Program-made: the position numbers and the translations under genes
Shown here: positions 17,418 through 26,235 of the stretch, piece after piece
How positions within the stretch are numbered: the stretch's first letter is position 1
How the letters are laid out: the number at the start of each line of letters is the position of its first letter
Origin: Martinezella tropici
Lineage (GTDB): Bacteria; Pseudomonadota; Alphaproteobacteria; Rhizobiales; Rhizobiaceae
Length of the DNA: 64,000 nucleotides
Assembly (NCBI RefSeq): GCF_003287875.1
Contig: NZ_QMKK01000054.1
Span: 558,001 to 622,000 of the forward strand
Direction: 5' to 3'
The notes under the pieces: generated by a model
Databases searched by the model: none
What the model saw: only the letters and a program-made list of their open reading frames with translations
Told to the model about the DNA's origin: nothing

Positions 17418-18572
17418 ATGATCCTGCATGAACTGATCGACTACGAAACCCTGCGCATCATCTGGTGGCTGCTTCTCGGCGTGCTTTTGATCGGCTTTGC
17501 CGTCACCGATGGTTTCGACCTCGGCGTCGGTGCGCTGCTGCCATTCGTCGCAAAGACCGATACGGAGCGGCGCATCGCCATCAATTCGATCGGCGCGACC
17601 TGGGAGGGAAATCAGGTCTGGCTGATCCTCGGGGGCGGCGCCATCTTCGCCGCCTGGCCACCGCTTTATGCCGTGTCCTTCTCCGGCTTCTACCTCGCCA
17701 TGTTCGCCATCCTCTTCGCACTGATCCTCCGGCCGGTTGCCTTCAAATACCGCTCCAAGCGCGATAGCGTCGGCTGGAAGGCCGGCTGGGATTGGGCATT
17801 GTTCATCGGCGGCTTCGTTCCGTCGCTGATCTTCGGCGTCGCCGTCGGCAATGTGCTGCAGGGCGTGCCCTTCCGCTTCGACGACGATATGCGCATCTAT
17901 TACGAGGGATCGTTCTTCGCGCTTCTGAACCCCTATGCTCTCCTTTGCGGCCTTTTGTCAGTCGCCATGCTCGTCATGCATGGCGCCGCCTGGCTGCAGG
18001 TGAAGACCGACGGCACGGTTGCCGAACGCGCTCGCAGCTTTGGCACTTTGGCGGCTTTAGCGGCCATCGTGCTCTTTGCGCTCGGTGGCCTGTTCCTGTG
18101 GATGGGCATCGACGGCTATCGCATCGCAAGCGCGATCGATGCCAATGGGCCGTCCAATCCGTTGCTGAAGACGGTAGAGCATAGTGCGGGGGCATGGCTT
18201 GCCAACTACAGTGCCCATCCGTGGATGATGATCGCCCCGGTTCTCGGCTTCATCGGTGCGGCGGCAGCCCTGCTTGCGATGCTGGGCCGGCGCGAAATCG
18301 CCGGACTGCTCTTCAGCAAACTTGCCATCTTCGGCATCATCTCGACAGTGGGACTGTCGATGTTTCCGTTCCTCTTGCCGTCCTCGCTCGATCCCCGCTC
18401 GAGCCTGACCGTTTGGGATGCATCGTCCAGCCACCTGACGCTGTTCATCATGCTTGTCGTCACCATCATCTTTCTGCCGATGATCCTGGCTTACACCGCG
18501 TGGGTCTATCGCGTGCTGTGGGGCAAGGTCGACGAGGAGACGGTCAACGACAAGAGCGGTCACGCCTACTGA
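17418..18572 (+). CDS. cydB: Cytochrome bd ubiquinol oxidase subunit II
   Basis: Second integral subunit of cytochrome bd, 384 residues, the normal length, with about eight membrane segments. Family blocks include ADGF-like [16 protein letters not shown] near the N-terminus, [25 protein letters not shown], and the C-terminal TVWDASSS and [15 protein letters not shown]. The product pairs with CydA and stabilises the heme groups. It sits 6 bases after cydA and 18 bases before cydX, so translation is tightly linked. Confidence 0.96.
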   Translation: MILHELIDYETLRIIWWLLLGVLLIGFAVTDGFDLGVGALLPFVAKTDTERRIAINSIGATWEGNQVWLILGGGAIFAAWPPLYAVSFSGFYLAMFAILFALILRPVAFKYRSKRDSVGWKAGWDWALFIGGFVPSLIFGVAVGNVLQGVPFRFDDDMRIYYEGSFFALLNPYALLCGLLSVAMLVMHGAAWLQVKTDGTVAERARSFGTLAALAAIVLFALGGLFLWMGIDGYRIASAIDANGPSNPLLKTVEHSAGAWLANYSAHPWMMIAPVLGFIGAAAALLAMLGRREIAGLLFSKLAIFGIISTVGLSMFPFLLPSSLDPRSSLTVWDASSSHLTLFIMLVVTIIFLPMILAYTAWVYRVLWGKVDEETVNDKSGHAY

Positions 18573-18590
18573 TCCTAAGGGAGATTTCCT

Positions 18591-18719
18591 ATGTGGTACT
18601 TTGCCTGGCTTCTCGGCTTTCCTCTCGCGGCGGCATTCGCCGTCCTCAACGCCATGTGGTACGAACTCATGGACGATCAAGCAAAGGCGAAAGCGGCAGC
18701 TCGCACTCAAGAAAAATGA
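18591..18719 (+). CDS. cydX: CydX, small subunit of cytochrome bd
   Basis: A 42-residue membrane peptide right after cydB, with AAGGGAG 8 bases before the ATG. It begins MWYFAWLLGF, has one hydrophobic segment, then NAMWYEL and a charged lysine- and glutamine-rich tail. This matches the CydX pattern (conserved early Trp and Tyr, a single helix, then a Trp/Glu motif after the helix). CydX stabilises the hemes of CydAB and is required for full oxidase activity in bacteria where it has been tested. Too short for ordinary gene callers. Confidence 0.9.
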   Translation: MWYFAWLLGFPLAAAFAVLNAMWYELMDDQAKAKAAARTQEK

Positions 18720-18752
18720 GTTGCATGGCCGTTGTTTGAAGGCTTTCTGCCA

Positions 18753-18792
18753 GATAAACGGCACGCCGGCTCCAGCCGGCGTGCCGTTTATC
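18753..18792 (+). terminator. Strong hairpin after the cyd operon
   Basis: A perfect 18-bp inverted repeat, GATAAACGGCACGCCGGC (18753-18770) and its exact complement (18775-18792), with a 4-base loop TCCA. It begins 33 bases after the cydX stop. No T-run follows, so it may act in RNA protection as well as termination. Confidence 0.75.
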
Positions 18793-18849
18793 GTCCGAAT
18801 GGTTTCCTTCCATCGGGCCCGGCATCCCGTGAAACGAAATCCTATCATC

Positions 18850-19167
18850 ATCCATTCAATTGCAGCCGCCCGCCAAAAGATGGTGGCGAACATTTTGCCT
18901 TCTCGGAGCTATCGCGCCGATCCCCTCAGCTTCAATATCTGGCTGCCCTTGGGCAATGGCTGGACGCGGGCCACCTTTGCCAGCCATATGCGCAATGCGG
19001 GCATCGGCGTTCTCGCAAGCGATGCTTTCACGGTAGACGGCACGGTGCCCGAAGCCGTGCGGGTCTGCCTCGGCGGCCCGATAAGTCGCGAGGCTTTGAA
19101 GGGGGCGTTGGACTTCCTGGCGCATGCAATGGAGGGACCGCCGGAAATGGCGGCATCGTTCTTTTAG
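18850..19167 (+). pseudogene. C-terminal stump of a MocR-type (GntR/aminotransferase) regulator
   Basis: An open stretch of about 105 codons with no start codon in context encodes the end of a fold-type-I aminotransferase domain as found in MocR/PdxR regulators: ARQKMVANILPSRSYRADPLSFNIWLPLG, GWTRATFASHMRNAGIGVLASDAFTV, PEAVRVCLGGPISREALKGALDFLAHAMEG. The N-terminal helix-turn-helix and the lysine-bearing catalytic part are missing, because the sequence to the left is the cyd terminator. The gene therefore survives only as about a fifth of its length. A rearrangement that joined the cyd operon to this locus would explain it. Confidence 0.75.
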
Positions 19168-19277
19168 AGTTCAACTGCAATTCGCTGCCGATCCTGACGG
19201 AGCGTAAGCTTCAGCTCGGTGGTAATCTTGCATCGCTCGCCGAGCGACCGCCTGCGTCACTCTGGCAGGTGGACTCG

Positions 19278-19315
19278 TTGCATGCATTCATTGTAACTAT
19301 ATTGAATGCATGCAA
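19278..19315. promoter_or_regulatory. 38-bp palindrome, candidate GntR/MocR operator
   Basis: Two perfect 13-base arms, TTGCATGCATTCA (19278-19290) and TGAATGCATGCAA (19303-19315), flank an AT-rich 12-base spacer. The arms contain TGCATGCA. It lies upstream of the DUF983 gene and downstream of the MocR stump. GntR-superfamily regulators favour such sites, so it may be the operator of the lost regulator or of an unlinked one. Confidence 0.55.
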
Positions 19316-19366
19316 TATCCATATTGATCGCATGTCTAGGAATGTTGATTGAGGAGCGATGCCGCC

Positions 19367-19771
19367 ATGGAAACTGAATATCCACCGCTGAGCCCGGTTC
19401 AGACCGGTCTTCGTTGCCGCTGCCCCCGTTGCGGACAAGGGCGCTTGTTCGACGGGTTTCTGACGCTGCGAAAACAATGCGAAGCGTGTGGCCTCGACTA
19501 TTCCTTTGCCGATCCCGCCGATGGGCCTGCTTTCTTCGTCATCTGTTTTGCCTGCATTCCGAGCGTGCTTCTCGGCGTATGGCTGGAGGTTGCCTTCTCG
19601 GCGCCGATCTGGGTTCAGTTCCTGGTGACGGGGCCATTCATGCTGGCGACCTGCATTCCACCGCTGCGGCCGCTCAAGGGGTGGCTGGTTGCCAGCCAGT
19701 ATTTCTACAAGGCCGAGGAGGGCAAGCTCGTTCGTTTGCCCGCGACGGATATGCCGCACACGGCGAAGTGA
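19367..19771 (+). CDS. DUF983 family membrane protein
   Basis: A 134-residue protein of the DUF983 family, common in alphaproteobacteria and of unknown function. The N-terminus holds a treble-clef-like zinc ribbon with two Cys pairs (CRCPRCGQG and CEACGLDY), followed by two hydrophobic segments (AFFVICFACIPSVLLGVWL and WVQFLVTGPFMLATCIPPL) and a short basic C-terminus. The ATG at 19367 has GAGGAG 10 bases upstream. The 38-bp palindrome just upstream suggests regulation by a GntR-type protein. Confidence 0.85.
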   Translation: METEYPPLSPVQTGLRCRCPRCGQGRLFDGFLTLRKQCEACGLDYSFADPADGPAFFVICFACIPSVLLGVWLEVAFSAPIWVQFLVTGPFMLATCIPPLRPLKGWLVASQYFYKAEEGKLVRLPATDMPHTAK

Positions 19772-20000
19772 GCACTGGCAATCCCCGCGCAAACCGAAGC
19801 GGGCCGTCTGCCGGCATGCAGATCATCGGCTGAATGCTGCCGGCCGCGGCGGTTGCAGATGCTTGAAGTATCAGGCCAGCAAGCCCGACCGGGCTTTTCC
19901 GGGCTCAAAAGCAATATCTTCATTGATCGCCTTTGACGGACACAGTCCTGCAAGACTTCCCCCGCTGGATATTGCCTATCTACATGTTCACTTGACGGAT

Positions 20001-20020
20001 ATCCTACAAGTTCATAGGAT
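20001..20020. promoter_or_regulatory. Candidate operator of the FadR-type regulator
   Basis: Inverted repeat ATCCTA (20001-20006) and TAGGAT (20015-20020) with an 8-base spacer, 30 bases before the regulator gene. The spacing and position suit a FadR-family dimer acting on its own promoter. Confidence 0.5.
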
Positions 20021-20050
20021 CATTGCCGATCTCTATGGGAGTCCAGTTCT

Positions 20051-20761
20051 ATGGTCGGGAAAGTAATGCAGCCTTTGACGCGCGCGCCATTGCTGCATGT
20101 CTCCGTGCAGGAAAGCCTGCGCAATTACATCGTGGATAACGCCATTCAGGCCGGTACGATGTTGCCGGCCGAAGGTGAGCTCGCCGTGCAATTGGGTGTC
20201 AGCCGCAATTCCCTGCGCGAAGGCATCAAGGCGCTGGAATCCCTCGGTGTACTAGAGACGCGCCGCGGCATCGGCATCTTCGTCAAGGCCTTCTCCTTCG
20301 CCCCGCTGCTCGACAATCTCGCCTATGGGCTCGGCGATGCGCTGCGGCACATGGAGGAGGTGCTGGAAATCCGCCGCACGCTCGAAGTCGGCCTGATCGG
20401 CAAGACCCTCGAGATGATCGGGCCCGAGGATCTGGCCGAGCTGCGCGCGACCACCGACCGAATGCGCGCCCATGCCGAGCGTGGCGAGCCTTTTGCCGAA
20501 GACGACCAGCTGTTTCACCGGCTGCTGTTTCGCTGCCAGGGCAACGAGACATTCGTTCGTCTGATCGATGTGTTCTGGCTCGCCTTCTACAAGGCGTCCC
20601 GCTTTTTCGATCTGGAGAATATCGATCCCATGGCCACCTGGCGTGACCATGAGGCGATCGTCGATGCACTGGAATCCAAAAATCTCAAGGAGGTGCGCAT
20701 GCGCCTCGACCGCCACTACGAGGGAATTTCGCAGGTGATCGCCAACAACAAGAAAGAATAG
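20051..20761 (+). CDS. GntR-family regulator, FadR subfamily (FCD domain)
   Basis: A 236-residue regulator. The winged helix covers about residues 15-80 (LPAEGELAVQLGVSRNSLREGIKALESLGVLETRRGIGIFVK). An all-helical FCD domain follows, with the metal/ligand-site pattern of Asp and His residues (EDDQLFHRLLFRCQGNETF, WRDHEAIVDALESKN, RLDRHYEGI). FCD regulators usually sense a carboxylate or sugar acid from the pathway they control. It lies 28 bases before the five-gene transporter/lyase operon and very likely governs it. Start ambiguous between 20051 and 20066. Confidence 0.88.
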   Translation: MVGKVMQPLTRAPLLHVSVQESLRNYIVDNAIQAGTMLPAEGELAVQLGVSRNSLREGIKALESLGVLETRRGIGIFVKAFSFAPLLDNLAYGLGDALRHMEEVLEIRRTLEVGLIGKTLEMIGPEDLAELRATTDRMRAHAERGEPFAEDDQLFHRLLFRCQGNETFVRLIDVFWLAFYKASRFFDLENIDPMATWRDHEAIVDALESKNLKEVRMRLDRHYEGISQVIANNKKE

Positions 20762-20789
20762 CGACCACAAACAAGGGAGGAGGATTGCA

Positions 20790-22382
20790 ATGAGGAAAGC
20801 TTTTCATCTGCCGGCAATCGCGTTGGGAGCGCTGCTGTCGGCCACCGCAGTACCGGCCATGAGTGGCATGGCTGCGCCTGCCACCGCCGCAACCATGTCG
20901 GGCGGTTTCGATGTCGGTCCCGGTGGTTTTCAAGGCAACTTCAATCCGCTGGCGGCAACCGCCGGTCTCACTTGGCTCAGTACCTATTTCGAGCCTCTGG
21001 TCAGCTACGACGAAAAGCTGCAGAAGATCGTCGGCGTGCTTGCTTCCTCCTATGAGGTGAGCCCGGATCAACTGACCTATACGTTCAAGCTTGCCGATGC
21101 CAAGTGGCATGACGGCAAGGCTTTTACGGCCAAGGACGCCAAGTTCACCATCGATCTTGCAGCCAACGCCAAGACCGGCTCGATCTTTGCTGCCCGCTTT
21201 AAACTGCTGTCATCGGTCGAGACGCCTGACGATCATACGCTTGTCATCAAGCTTTCCGCGCCTTCCGCGAGCCTGCTCGATACGCTGGCCAAGATCATGG
21301 TGCTGCCTGAGCACGCGCTCGCCGCCGTGCCCGTCGATCAGCTTGCAAAGAGCACTTGGTGGTCGACCTCGCCGATCGGGACGGGGCCGTTCAAATTCGT
21401 CAAATATGTGCAGGATCAATATGTGGAGCTGACAGCCAATCCCGACTATCGCGGCGGCAAGCCCGTTCTCGATCGGCTGATCAACCGCTATTTCGCCAAT
21501 CCGGCCGCGGCGATCTCGGCGCTGCGGGCAGGCGAGATCCAGTTCACCTATGTCGATTCCAACGATGTGCCGACCTTCAAGGACGACAAGTCCTTCCGGG
21601 TCATCGAGGGCGATTCCTTCGTGGTCAATTATCTTGGTTTCAACCAGGATTCGCCGCTGTGGAAGGATCTTCGCGTCCGGCAGGCCGTCATGCACGCCAT
21701 CAATCGCGATGCGATCATCAAGAGCCTGTATGGCGGCGCAGCAAAATCGGCCAATTGCGCTTATGTCGCCAATCAGCTGGTTCCGGACGGCATCGAAGCC
21801 TATCCCTACGATCCGGCCAAGGCCAAGCAATTGCTCGATGCGGCCGGCTGGGACAAGATCAACGGCGGCAAGCCGATCACCTTACTGACCTATTACAACA
21901 CGCCGCTTGCGACGAACGTATTGGCGGCCGTGCAGGCCATGCTGGCGCAGGTCGGCATCAATGTCGTGCCGCGCGCCGTCGATGCGCCGACCTATAATGG
22001 CATCGTGCTGAACCCCAATGCCGACGTATCGCAATTCCAGCTCGTCTACGCCGGCCTGCAGAACGGACCGGATCCAAGCAATATCAATACCGGGCTCAAC
22101 GAAAAGCAGATCCCGCCGGCGGGCGCCAATGTGGTGCGCGCGCGCATGCCCGATCTGACCGAGGCGCTCGATGCGGCGATTGCCGAAACGGACGCCGGCA
22201 AGCGTGATCAGCGCTACCAGGATGTCTGCAAGGTCATGAACAAGGATCTGCCCTGGGCGACCATGTGGGTGGCCAACCGCTATGGCGTGGTTTCGTCCAA
22301 GGTGAAGGATTTCATATGGACACCGGCGCCCGGCGGCGGGCCATACATCGCGCATCCGGAAGCGTGGAAGCTCTCAAACTAG
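20790..22382 (+). CDS. ABC transporter substrate-binding protein, family 5 (peptide/opine type)
   Basis: Periplasmic binding protein of 530 residues for an Opp/Dpp-type importer. A Sec signal peptide is clear (MRKAFHLPAIALGALLSAT, cleavage near TAA-T). The SBP_bac_5 fold is shown by TWLSTYFEPLVSYDEKLQKI, YTFKLADAKWHDGKAFTAKDAKF, VDQLAKSTWWSTSPIGTGPFKFVKY and DLRVRQAVMHAINRDAII. AGGAGGA precedes the ATG. It is the first structural gene of an operon with two permeases, a lyase/aldolase and two ATPases. The lyase suggests that the cargo is a hydroxy-keto acid or a compound yielding one, rather than a peptide. Confidence 0.9.
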   Translation: MRKAFHLPAIALGALLSATAVPAMSGMAAPATAATMSGGFDVGPGGFQGNFNPLAATAGLTWLSTYFEPLVSYDEKLQKIVGVLASSYEVSPDQLTYTFKLADAKWHDGKAFTAKDAKFTIDLAANAKTGSIFAARFKLLSSVETPDDHTLVIKLSAPSASLLDTLAKIMVLPEHALAAVPVDQLAKSTWWSTSPIGTGPFKFVKYVQDQYVELTANPDYRGGKPVLDRLINRYFANPAAAISALRAGEIQFTYVDSNDVPTFKDDKSFRVIEGDSFVVNYLGFNQDSPLWKDLRVRQAVMHAINRDAIIKSLYGGAAKSANCAYVANQLVPDGIEAYPYDPAKAKQLLDAAGWDKINGGKPITLLTYYNTPLATNVLAAVQAMLAQVGINVVPRAVDAPTYNGIVLNPNADVSQFQLVYAGLQNGPDPSNINTGLNEKQIPPAGANVVRARMPDLTEALDAAIAETDAGKRDQRYQDVCKVMNKDLPWATMWVANRYGVVSSKVKDFIWTPAPGGGPYIAHPEAWKLSN

Positions 22383-22390
22383 GTTTTGAG

Positions 22391-22413
22391 CCGGCCGCAG
22401 GCTCTGTGGCCGG
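22391..22413 (+). terminator. Intercistronic hairpin after the binding-protein gene
   Basis: Near-perfect 10-bp stem, CCGGCCGCAG (22391-22400) against CTGTGGCCGG (22404-22413), with a 3-base loop and one G-U pair. It follows the binding-protein stop by 8 bases. Such hairpins commonly let binding-protein mRNA accumulate above the permease mRNA. Confidence 0.5.
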
Positions 22414-22439
22414 CGCCTTCCTCGACACATAGGTTCGAT

Positions 22440-23399
22440 ATGCTTCACTATGGTCTCAAGCGTCTGGTAGTCGGCATCGGCATGCTCATAGCCTTGAGCG
22501 TGCTGGTCTTTGTGTTGCTGCGGCTGACGCCTGGCGATCCGATCGATGCCTATATCGATCCGAGCACGCCTCTGTCTCCCGCAGCCATGGCCGATCTGCG
22601 TGAGCGGCTCGGGCTGGATCGGCCGCTGCCGCTGCAATATGTCGGCTGGCTGCAGCAGGCTCTGCAGGGCAATCTCGGTTATTCCGTCAAGCGGCTGGAT
22701 CAGCCTGTCTTGACGCTCGTGCTGTCCCGCATCGGTCCGACGGTGCTGCTGATGGGCTCTGCCCTGATCATGGCGATCGTCGCCGGCATTGTCGCTGGCG
22801 TCATCGGTGCCGTCAGGCGCAATTCGGTCACGGATATCTCGCTCTCCGTACTGGCGCTCGCCGGCATATCGAGCCCGGCCTTTCTGAGCGCGCTTCTTGG
22901 TCTTTATATCTTTGCCGTGCGTCTCGGCTGGCTGCCCTCGGGTGGCATGCTGACGCCCGGCGAGGACTTTTCCATCAGCGACCTGCTTTGGCATCTCATC
23001 CTGCCGGCCGCACTTCTGGCGATCGCGCAAGCCGCGCTCATCATGCGCTATATGCGCGCTTCGCTGCTGGAGGTCCTCAACCAGGATTATGTGCGCACGG
23101 CGCGGGCCAAGGGCGTGTTCGAGTTCTGGGTGATCGTCAAGCATGCCCTGCGCAATGCGCTCCTGCCTGTCGTCACCGTCATCGGCTCGACCATAGGGCT
23201 GGCGATCGGTGGTGCGATCTTCGTCGAAAGCGTCTTCAACTGGCCAGGCATGGGCCTGCTGCTCGTCGATGCGGTCACGTCGCGCGATTATCCCGTCATC
23301 ATGGGGGCGACGCTCGTCATCGGCGCCTGCGTCATCATCGTCAACCTGCTGACGGATCTCGCCTATGCGGTGATCGATCCGCGCATCAAGGTGGGTTGA
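22440..23399 (+). CDS. ABC transporter permease, Opp/DppB type
   Basis: Inner-membrane permease of 319 residues. It starts with [21 protein letters not shown], the usual first helix of DppB-type subunits, followed by [15 protein letters not shown] and a periplasmic segment ([19 protein letters not shown]). The cytoplasmic coupling loop is visible as [29 protein letters not shown]. The frame is open back to 22386, but the ATG at 22440 agrees with family length. It pairs with the next permease, whose start lies 3 bases after this stop. Confidence 0.92.
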   Translation: MLHYGLKRLVVGIGMLIALSVLVFVLLRLTPGDPIDAYIDPSTPLSPAAMADLRERLGLDRPLPLQYVGWLQQALQGNLGYSVKRLDQPVLTLVLSRIGPTVLLMGSALIMAIVAGIVAGVIGAVRRNSVTDISLSVLALAGISSPAFLSALLGLYIFAVRLGWLPSGGMLTPGEDFSISDLLWHLILPAALLAIAQAALIMRYMRASLLEVLNQDYVRTARAKGVFEFWVIVKHALRNALLPVVTVIGSTIGLAIGGAIFVESVFNWPGMGLLLVDAVTSRDYPVIMGATLVIGACVIIVNLLTDLAYAVIDPRIKVG

Positions 23400-23402
23400 G
23401 CG

Positions 23403-24278
23403 ATGCTGGCGCGAACCGAACGACCAAGCCATGGGCCACTTGCCCGGGCATTCGATCGCTTCCGGCTGAACGGGGCTGCCCTTTTCGGCGTCTGCATCGC
23501 CGTGCCCATGCTGCTGCTGATCGTCACCTATCCGCTTTGGTGGCGGTTCCAGCCCAACGACATCGATCTCCTGGCCATGAACGCGCCACCCAATGCGACG
23601 CACTGGTTCGGAACGGACGGCGTCGGGCGCGATGTCTTTGCCAGAGTGCTTGAAGGCGGCCGTATATCGCTGATGGTCGCGGCAGGTTCCACAGTCATTT
23701 CGGCCATTATTGGCTTTCTGTTCGGCTTCGTGTCTGCCTTTGCCGGCCGCTGGGCGGATGCGCTCAGCATGCGCTTCGTCGATCTGGTCATGACCTTGCC
23801 GCCGGTGATCTTCCTGCTGGTGCTGGCCTCCATCACCGGCACGGGCATTTTGCCGACGATAACAGTCATATCGCTGCTGTCCTGGCCGTTATTGGCCCGC
23901 ATGGTGCGTTCCAGGCTGCTGGAACTGCGCGAACGCGATTTCGTCACCGCTGCGCGCGGCATGGGGGCAGGGCTGCCGCACATGCTGCTGCGCCACGGCA
24001 TGCCGAACTGCATCGATATTCTGGTGGTCTACGCCACGACGCAGGTCGCCAATGCGATCCTCTTGGAGGCCGGGCTTTCCTTTCTCGGGCTCGGCATTGC
24101 ACCGCCCGCGGCGAGCTGGGGCAATATGCTGAATACGGCCCGATCCACAGCCGTTCTTGAACAATATCCCTGGCAATGGCTGTTTCCCGGCGCCGCGCTG
24201 GTGCTTGCCGTCCTTGCCATCAATTTCATCGGCGACGGGCTGAGGGATGCCTTCGATCCGCGCGCCGAGCTTCGTTGA
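23403..24278 (+). CDS. ABC transporter permease, Opp/DppC type
   Basis: Second permease of the importer, 291 residues. The N-terminal cytoplasmic tail leads to a first helix ([19 protein letters not shown]), then the DppC signature [21 protein letters not shown], and the coupling loop ([27 protein letters not shown]). The C-terminal [22 protein letters not shown] block is characteristic of the subfamily. The lyase gene begins 20 bases downstream. Confidence 0.92.
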   Translation: MLARTERPSHGPLARAFDRFRLNGAALFGVCIAVPMLLLIVTYPLWWRFQPNDIDLLAMNAPPNATHWFGTDGVGRDVFARVLEGGRISLMVAAGSTVISAIIGFLFGFVSAFAGRWADALSMRFVDLVMTLPPVIFLLVLASITGTGILPTITVISLLSWPLLARMVRSRLLELRERDFVTAARGMGAGLPHMLLRHGMPNCIDILVVYATTQVANAILLEAGLSFLGLGIAPPAASWGNMLNTARSTAVLEQYPWQWLFPGAALVLAVLAINFIGDGLRDAFDPRAELR

Positions 24279-24298
24279 ACCCAAGAAAGAAAGAGACA

Positions 24299-25213
24299 AT
24301 GAGCAAATTCAAGGGCGTGGTGCCTCCCGTCGTAACGCCGCTGAACGACGATTTCACGGTGGATTACCCATCCTATACGAGGGTGCTGGAGCATCTCATT
24401 GATGGCGGCTGCCACGGCGTCTTCGTGCTGGGCTCCACCAGCGAAGTCGTCTTTCACGACGAAAAGACGCGGCGCGAGATTATCGAGCATTCCGCCAAGG
24501 TCGTGAACGGTCGCGTGCCGTTGCTGGTCGGCGTCATCGACCCCACGACCGACCGCGTGATCGCGCATTCGAAAATCGCAAAAGAGATCGGTGCCGACGC
24601 CGTCGTCGTCACCGCTCCCTTCTATACCGTGACCAGCCAGTCAGAGATATTGGACCATTTCCGCTATATTCGGGATGCCGTCGATGTACCGCTCGTCGCC
24701 TATGACATCCCGGTCTGTGTGCACGTGAAGCTGCAGCGCCAGACCGTGGTCGCCCTCGCAAAAGAGGGGACCATCATCGGATTGAAGGATTCCAGCGGCG
24801 ACGACGGCAATTTCCGCTATGCGCTGCTCGATCTTGCCGATCACAAGGATATCTTCCTGATGACGGGCTCCGAAATCGTCGTCGACAATGCGCTTCTGAT
24901 GGGCGCGCATGGCGTGGTGCCCGGCATCGCCAATGTCGATCCGCATGGCTATGTGCGGCTGTGGGATGCCGCACAGCGTGGCGACTGGGCGGCGGCCCGG
25001 CGCGAGCAGGAAAGGCTTTGCCGCCTGTTCGAGATCGTCTGGGTCGCGCAGGGGCGCGTCAGCGGCGGTGCCGCCGGCATCGGTGCCTTCAAGGCAGCGA
25101 TGAAAAGTCTCGGCATCATCGATACCGCTATCATGCCCCGTCCGCGCGCGGCGCTGAATGCGGAGGAAACGGCCAGGATCGATGCGATCCTGAAGAATAC
25201 GGGGCTGTTGTAG
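24299..25213 (+). CDS. Dihydrodipicolinate synthase family lyase/aldolase
   Basis: Class I aldolase-type enzyme of the DapA/NanA superfamily, 304 residues, (beta/alpha)8 barrel. The Schiff-base lysine is Lys163 (GLKDSSGD) and the partner tyrosine is Tyr135 (AYDIPVC). The substrate carboxylate loop reads GSTSEV where DapA has GTTGE. Family members cleave or form 2-keto acids with pyruvate; catabolic members split 2-keto-3-deoxy sugar acids or sialic acid, or act as dehydratases. Position inside an Opp-type import operon under a FadR-type regulator favours a catabolic lyase over lysine synthesis. Exact substrate unknown. Confidence 0.85.
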   Translation: MSKFKGVVPPVVTPLNDDFTVDYPSYTRVLEHLIDGGCHGVFVLGSTSEVVFHDEKTRREIIEHSAKVVNGRVPLLVGVIDPTTDRVIAHSKIAKEIGADAVVVTAPFYTVTSQSEILDHFRYIRDAVDVPLVAYDIPVCVHVKLQRQTVVALAKEGTIIGLKDSSGDDGNFRYALLDLADHKDIFLMTGSEIVVDNALLMGAHGVVPGIANVDPHGYVRLWDAAQRGDWAAARREQERLCRLFEIVWVAQGRVSGGAAGIGAFKAAMKSLGIIDTAIMPRPRAALNAEETARIDAILKNTGLL

Positions 25214-25215
25214 GT

Positions 25216-26235
25216 ATGATGATGGTGGCTGCCCAACCCGTTCTCGATATCAGGGGCCTTACGACCGTCTTCCGTACCCGCGGCGGCGAGTTGACCGCTG
25301 TCAGAGATATCGACCTGACCATCGACGCGGGCGAGACGCTGGCGCTGGTCGGCGAATCCGGCTCGGGCAAGTCGGTGACGAGCCTTTCGGTGATGCGGCT
25401 GCTGACGCGTAATGTCGGGAGGATCGCAGCCGGCAGCATCAGGCTGCGGGGCAGGCAGGGTATCGTCAGCGATCTTGCGGCGTTGGACGACAGCCGTATG
25501 CGCGAGATCCGCGGCGGCGATATCGGCATGGTATTTCAGGAGCCGATGTCGAGCCTCAATCCGGTGCTGACAATCGGCGATCAGATTGCCGAGCCGATCC
25601 GCATTCATCGGGGGGCAGATCGTGCCACCGCGATGCGTGAGGCGATCGCGCTGCTGGAAAACGTCGGAATTCCCGATGCGCAACGCCGCGTCAGGCAATA
25701 TCCGCATGAACTATCCGGCGGGATGCGCCAGCGCGCGACCATTGCCATGGCACTTGCCTGCGATCCCGTGCTTTTGATCGCAGACGAGCCGACGACGGCG
25801 CTCGACGTCACGATACAGGCGCAGATCCTCGATCTCCTGCAGCGACTACAGCGGGAGCGCGGCATGGCGATCCTCTTCGTCACGCATAATCTCGGTGTGG
25901 TGGCAGAGATCGCCGATTGCGTCGCCGTCATGTATGCCGGCCGGATCGTCGAGGAGGGGCCGACGGAAGCCGTGTTCCGCAATCCGAGGCATCCCTATAC
26001 ACGCGGCCTTTTGGCCTCCATGCCGCGGCTTGGCGAGGCGACACGGATGCGGCAGGCCGGAGAGCCGCTATACGCCATTCCCGGTGCCGTGCCGAGCCTG
26101 ATGCGAATGCCATCCGGCTGCGCCTTCGCGCCGCGTTGCGCCCATGCGATCGAGGCTTGCAGCGCAACGGTGCCGTCCCTCGAGGCCGTCGACGCAAGCC
26201 ATGCGAGCCGCTGCATCCGCTGGCGGGAGATTTAG
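25216..26235 (+). CDS. ABC transporter ATPase, Opp/DppD type
   Basis: Cytoplasmic ATPase of 339 residues. Walker A is GESGSGKS, the signature is [16 protein letters not shown] and Walker B is [14 protein letters not shown]. The C-terminal oligopeptide-transporter extension has the cysteine-bearing pattern ([22 protein letters not shown]) that binds an iron-sulfur cluster in some family members. Three ATG codons occur in a row at 25216, 25219 and 25222; the first is listed. It starts 2 bases after the lyase stop, showing that the lyase belongs to the same operon. Confidence 0.92.
   Translation: MMMVAAQPVLDIRGLTTVFRTRGGELTAVRDIDLTIDAGETLALVGESGSGKSVTSLSVMRLLTRNVGRIAAGSIRLRGRQGIVSDLAALDDSRMREIRGGDIGMVFQEPMSSLNPVLTIGDQIAEPIRIHRGADRATAMREAIALLENVGIPDAQRRVRQYPHELSGGMRQRATIAMALACDPVLLIADEPTTALDVTIQAQILDLLQRLQRERGMAILFVTHNLGVVAEIADCVAVMYAGRIVEEGPTEAVFRNPRHPYTRGLLASMPRLGEATRMRQAGEPLYAIPGAVPSLMRMPSGCAFAPRCAHAIEACSATVPSLEAVDASHASRCIRWREI

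Noticed and set aside
15879-17429. Minus-strand open frame of 516 codons opposite cydA
   Set aside because: Low-complexity Asp/Glu/Arg/His composition and no motifs; cydA on the other strand has complete catalytic landmarks.
22374-23603. Minus-strand open frame of 409 codons opposite the DppB-type permease
   Set aside because: Antisense shadow with His/Asp/Gln-rich composition and no recognisable domain.
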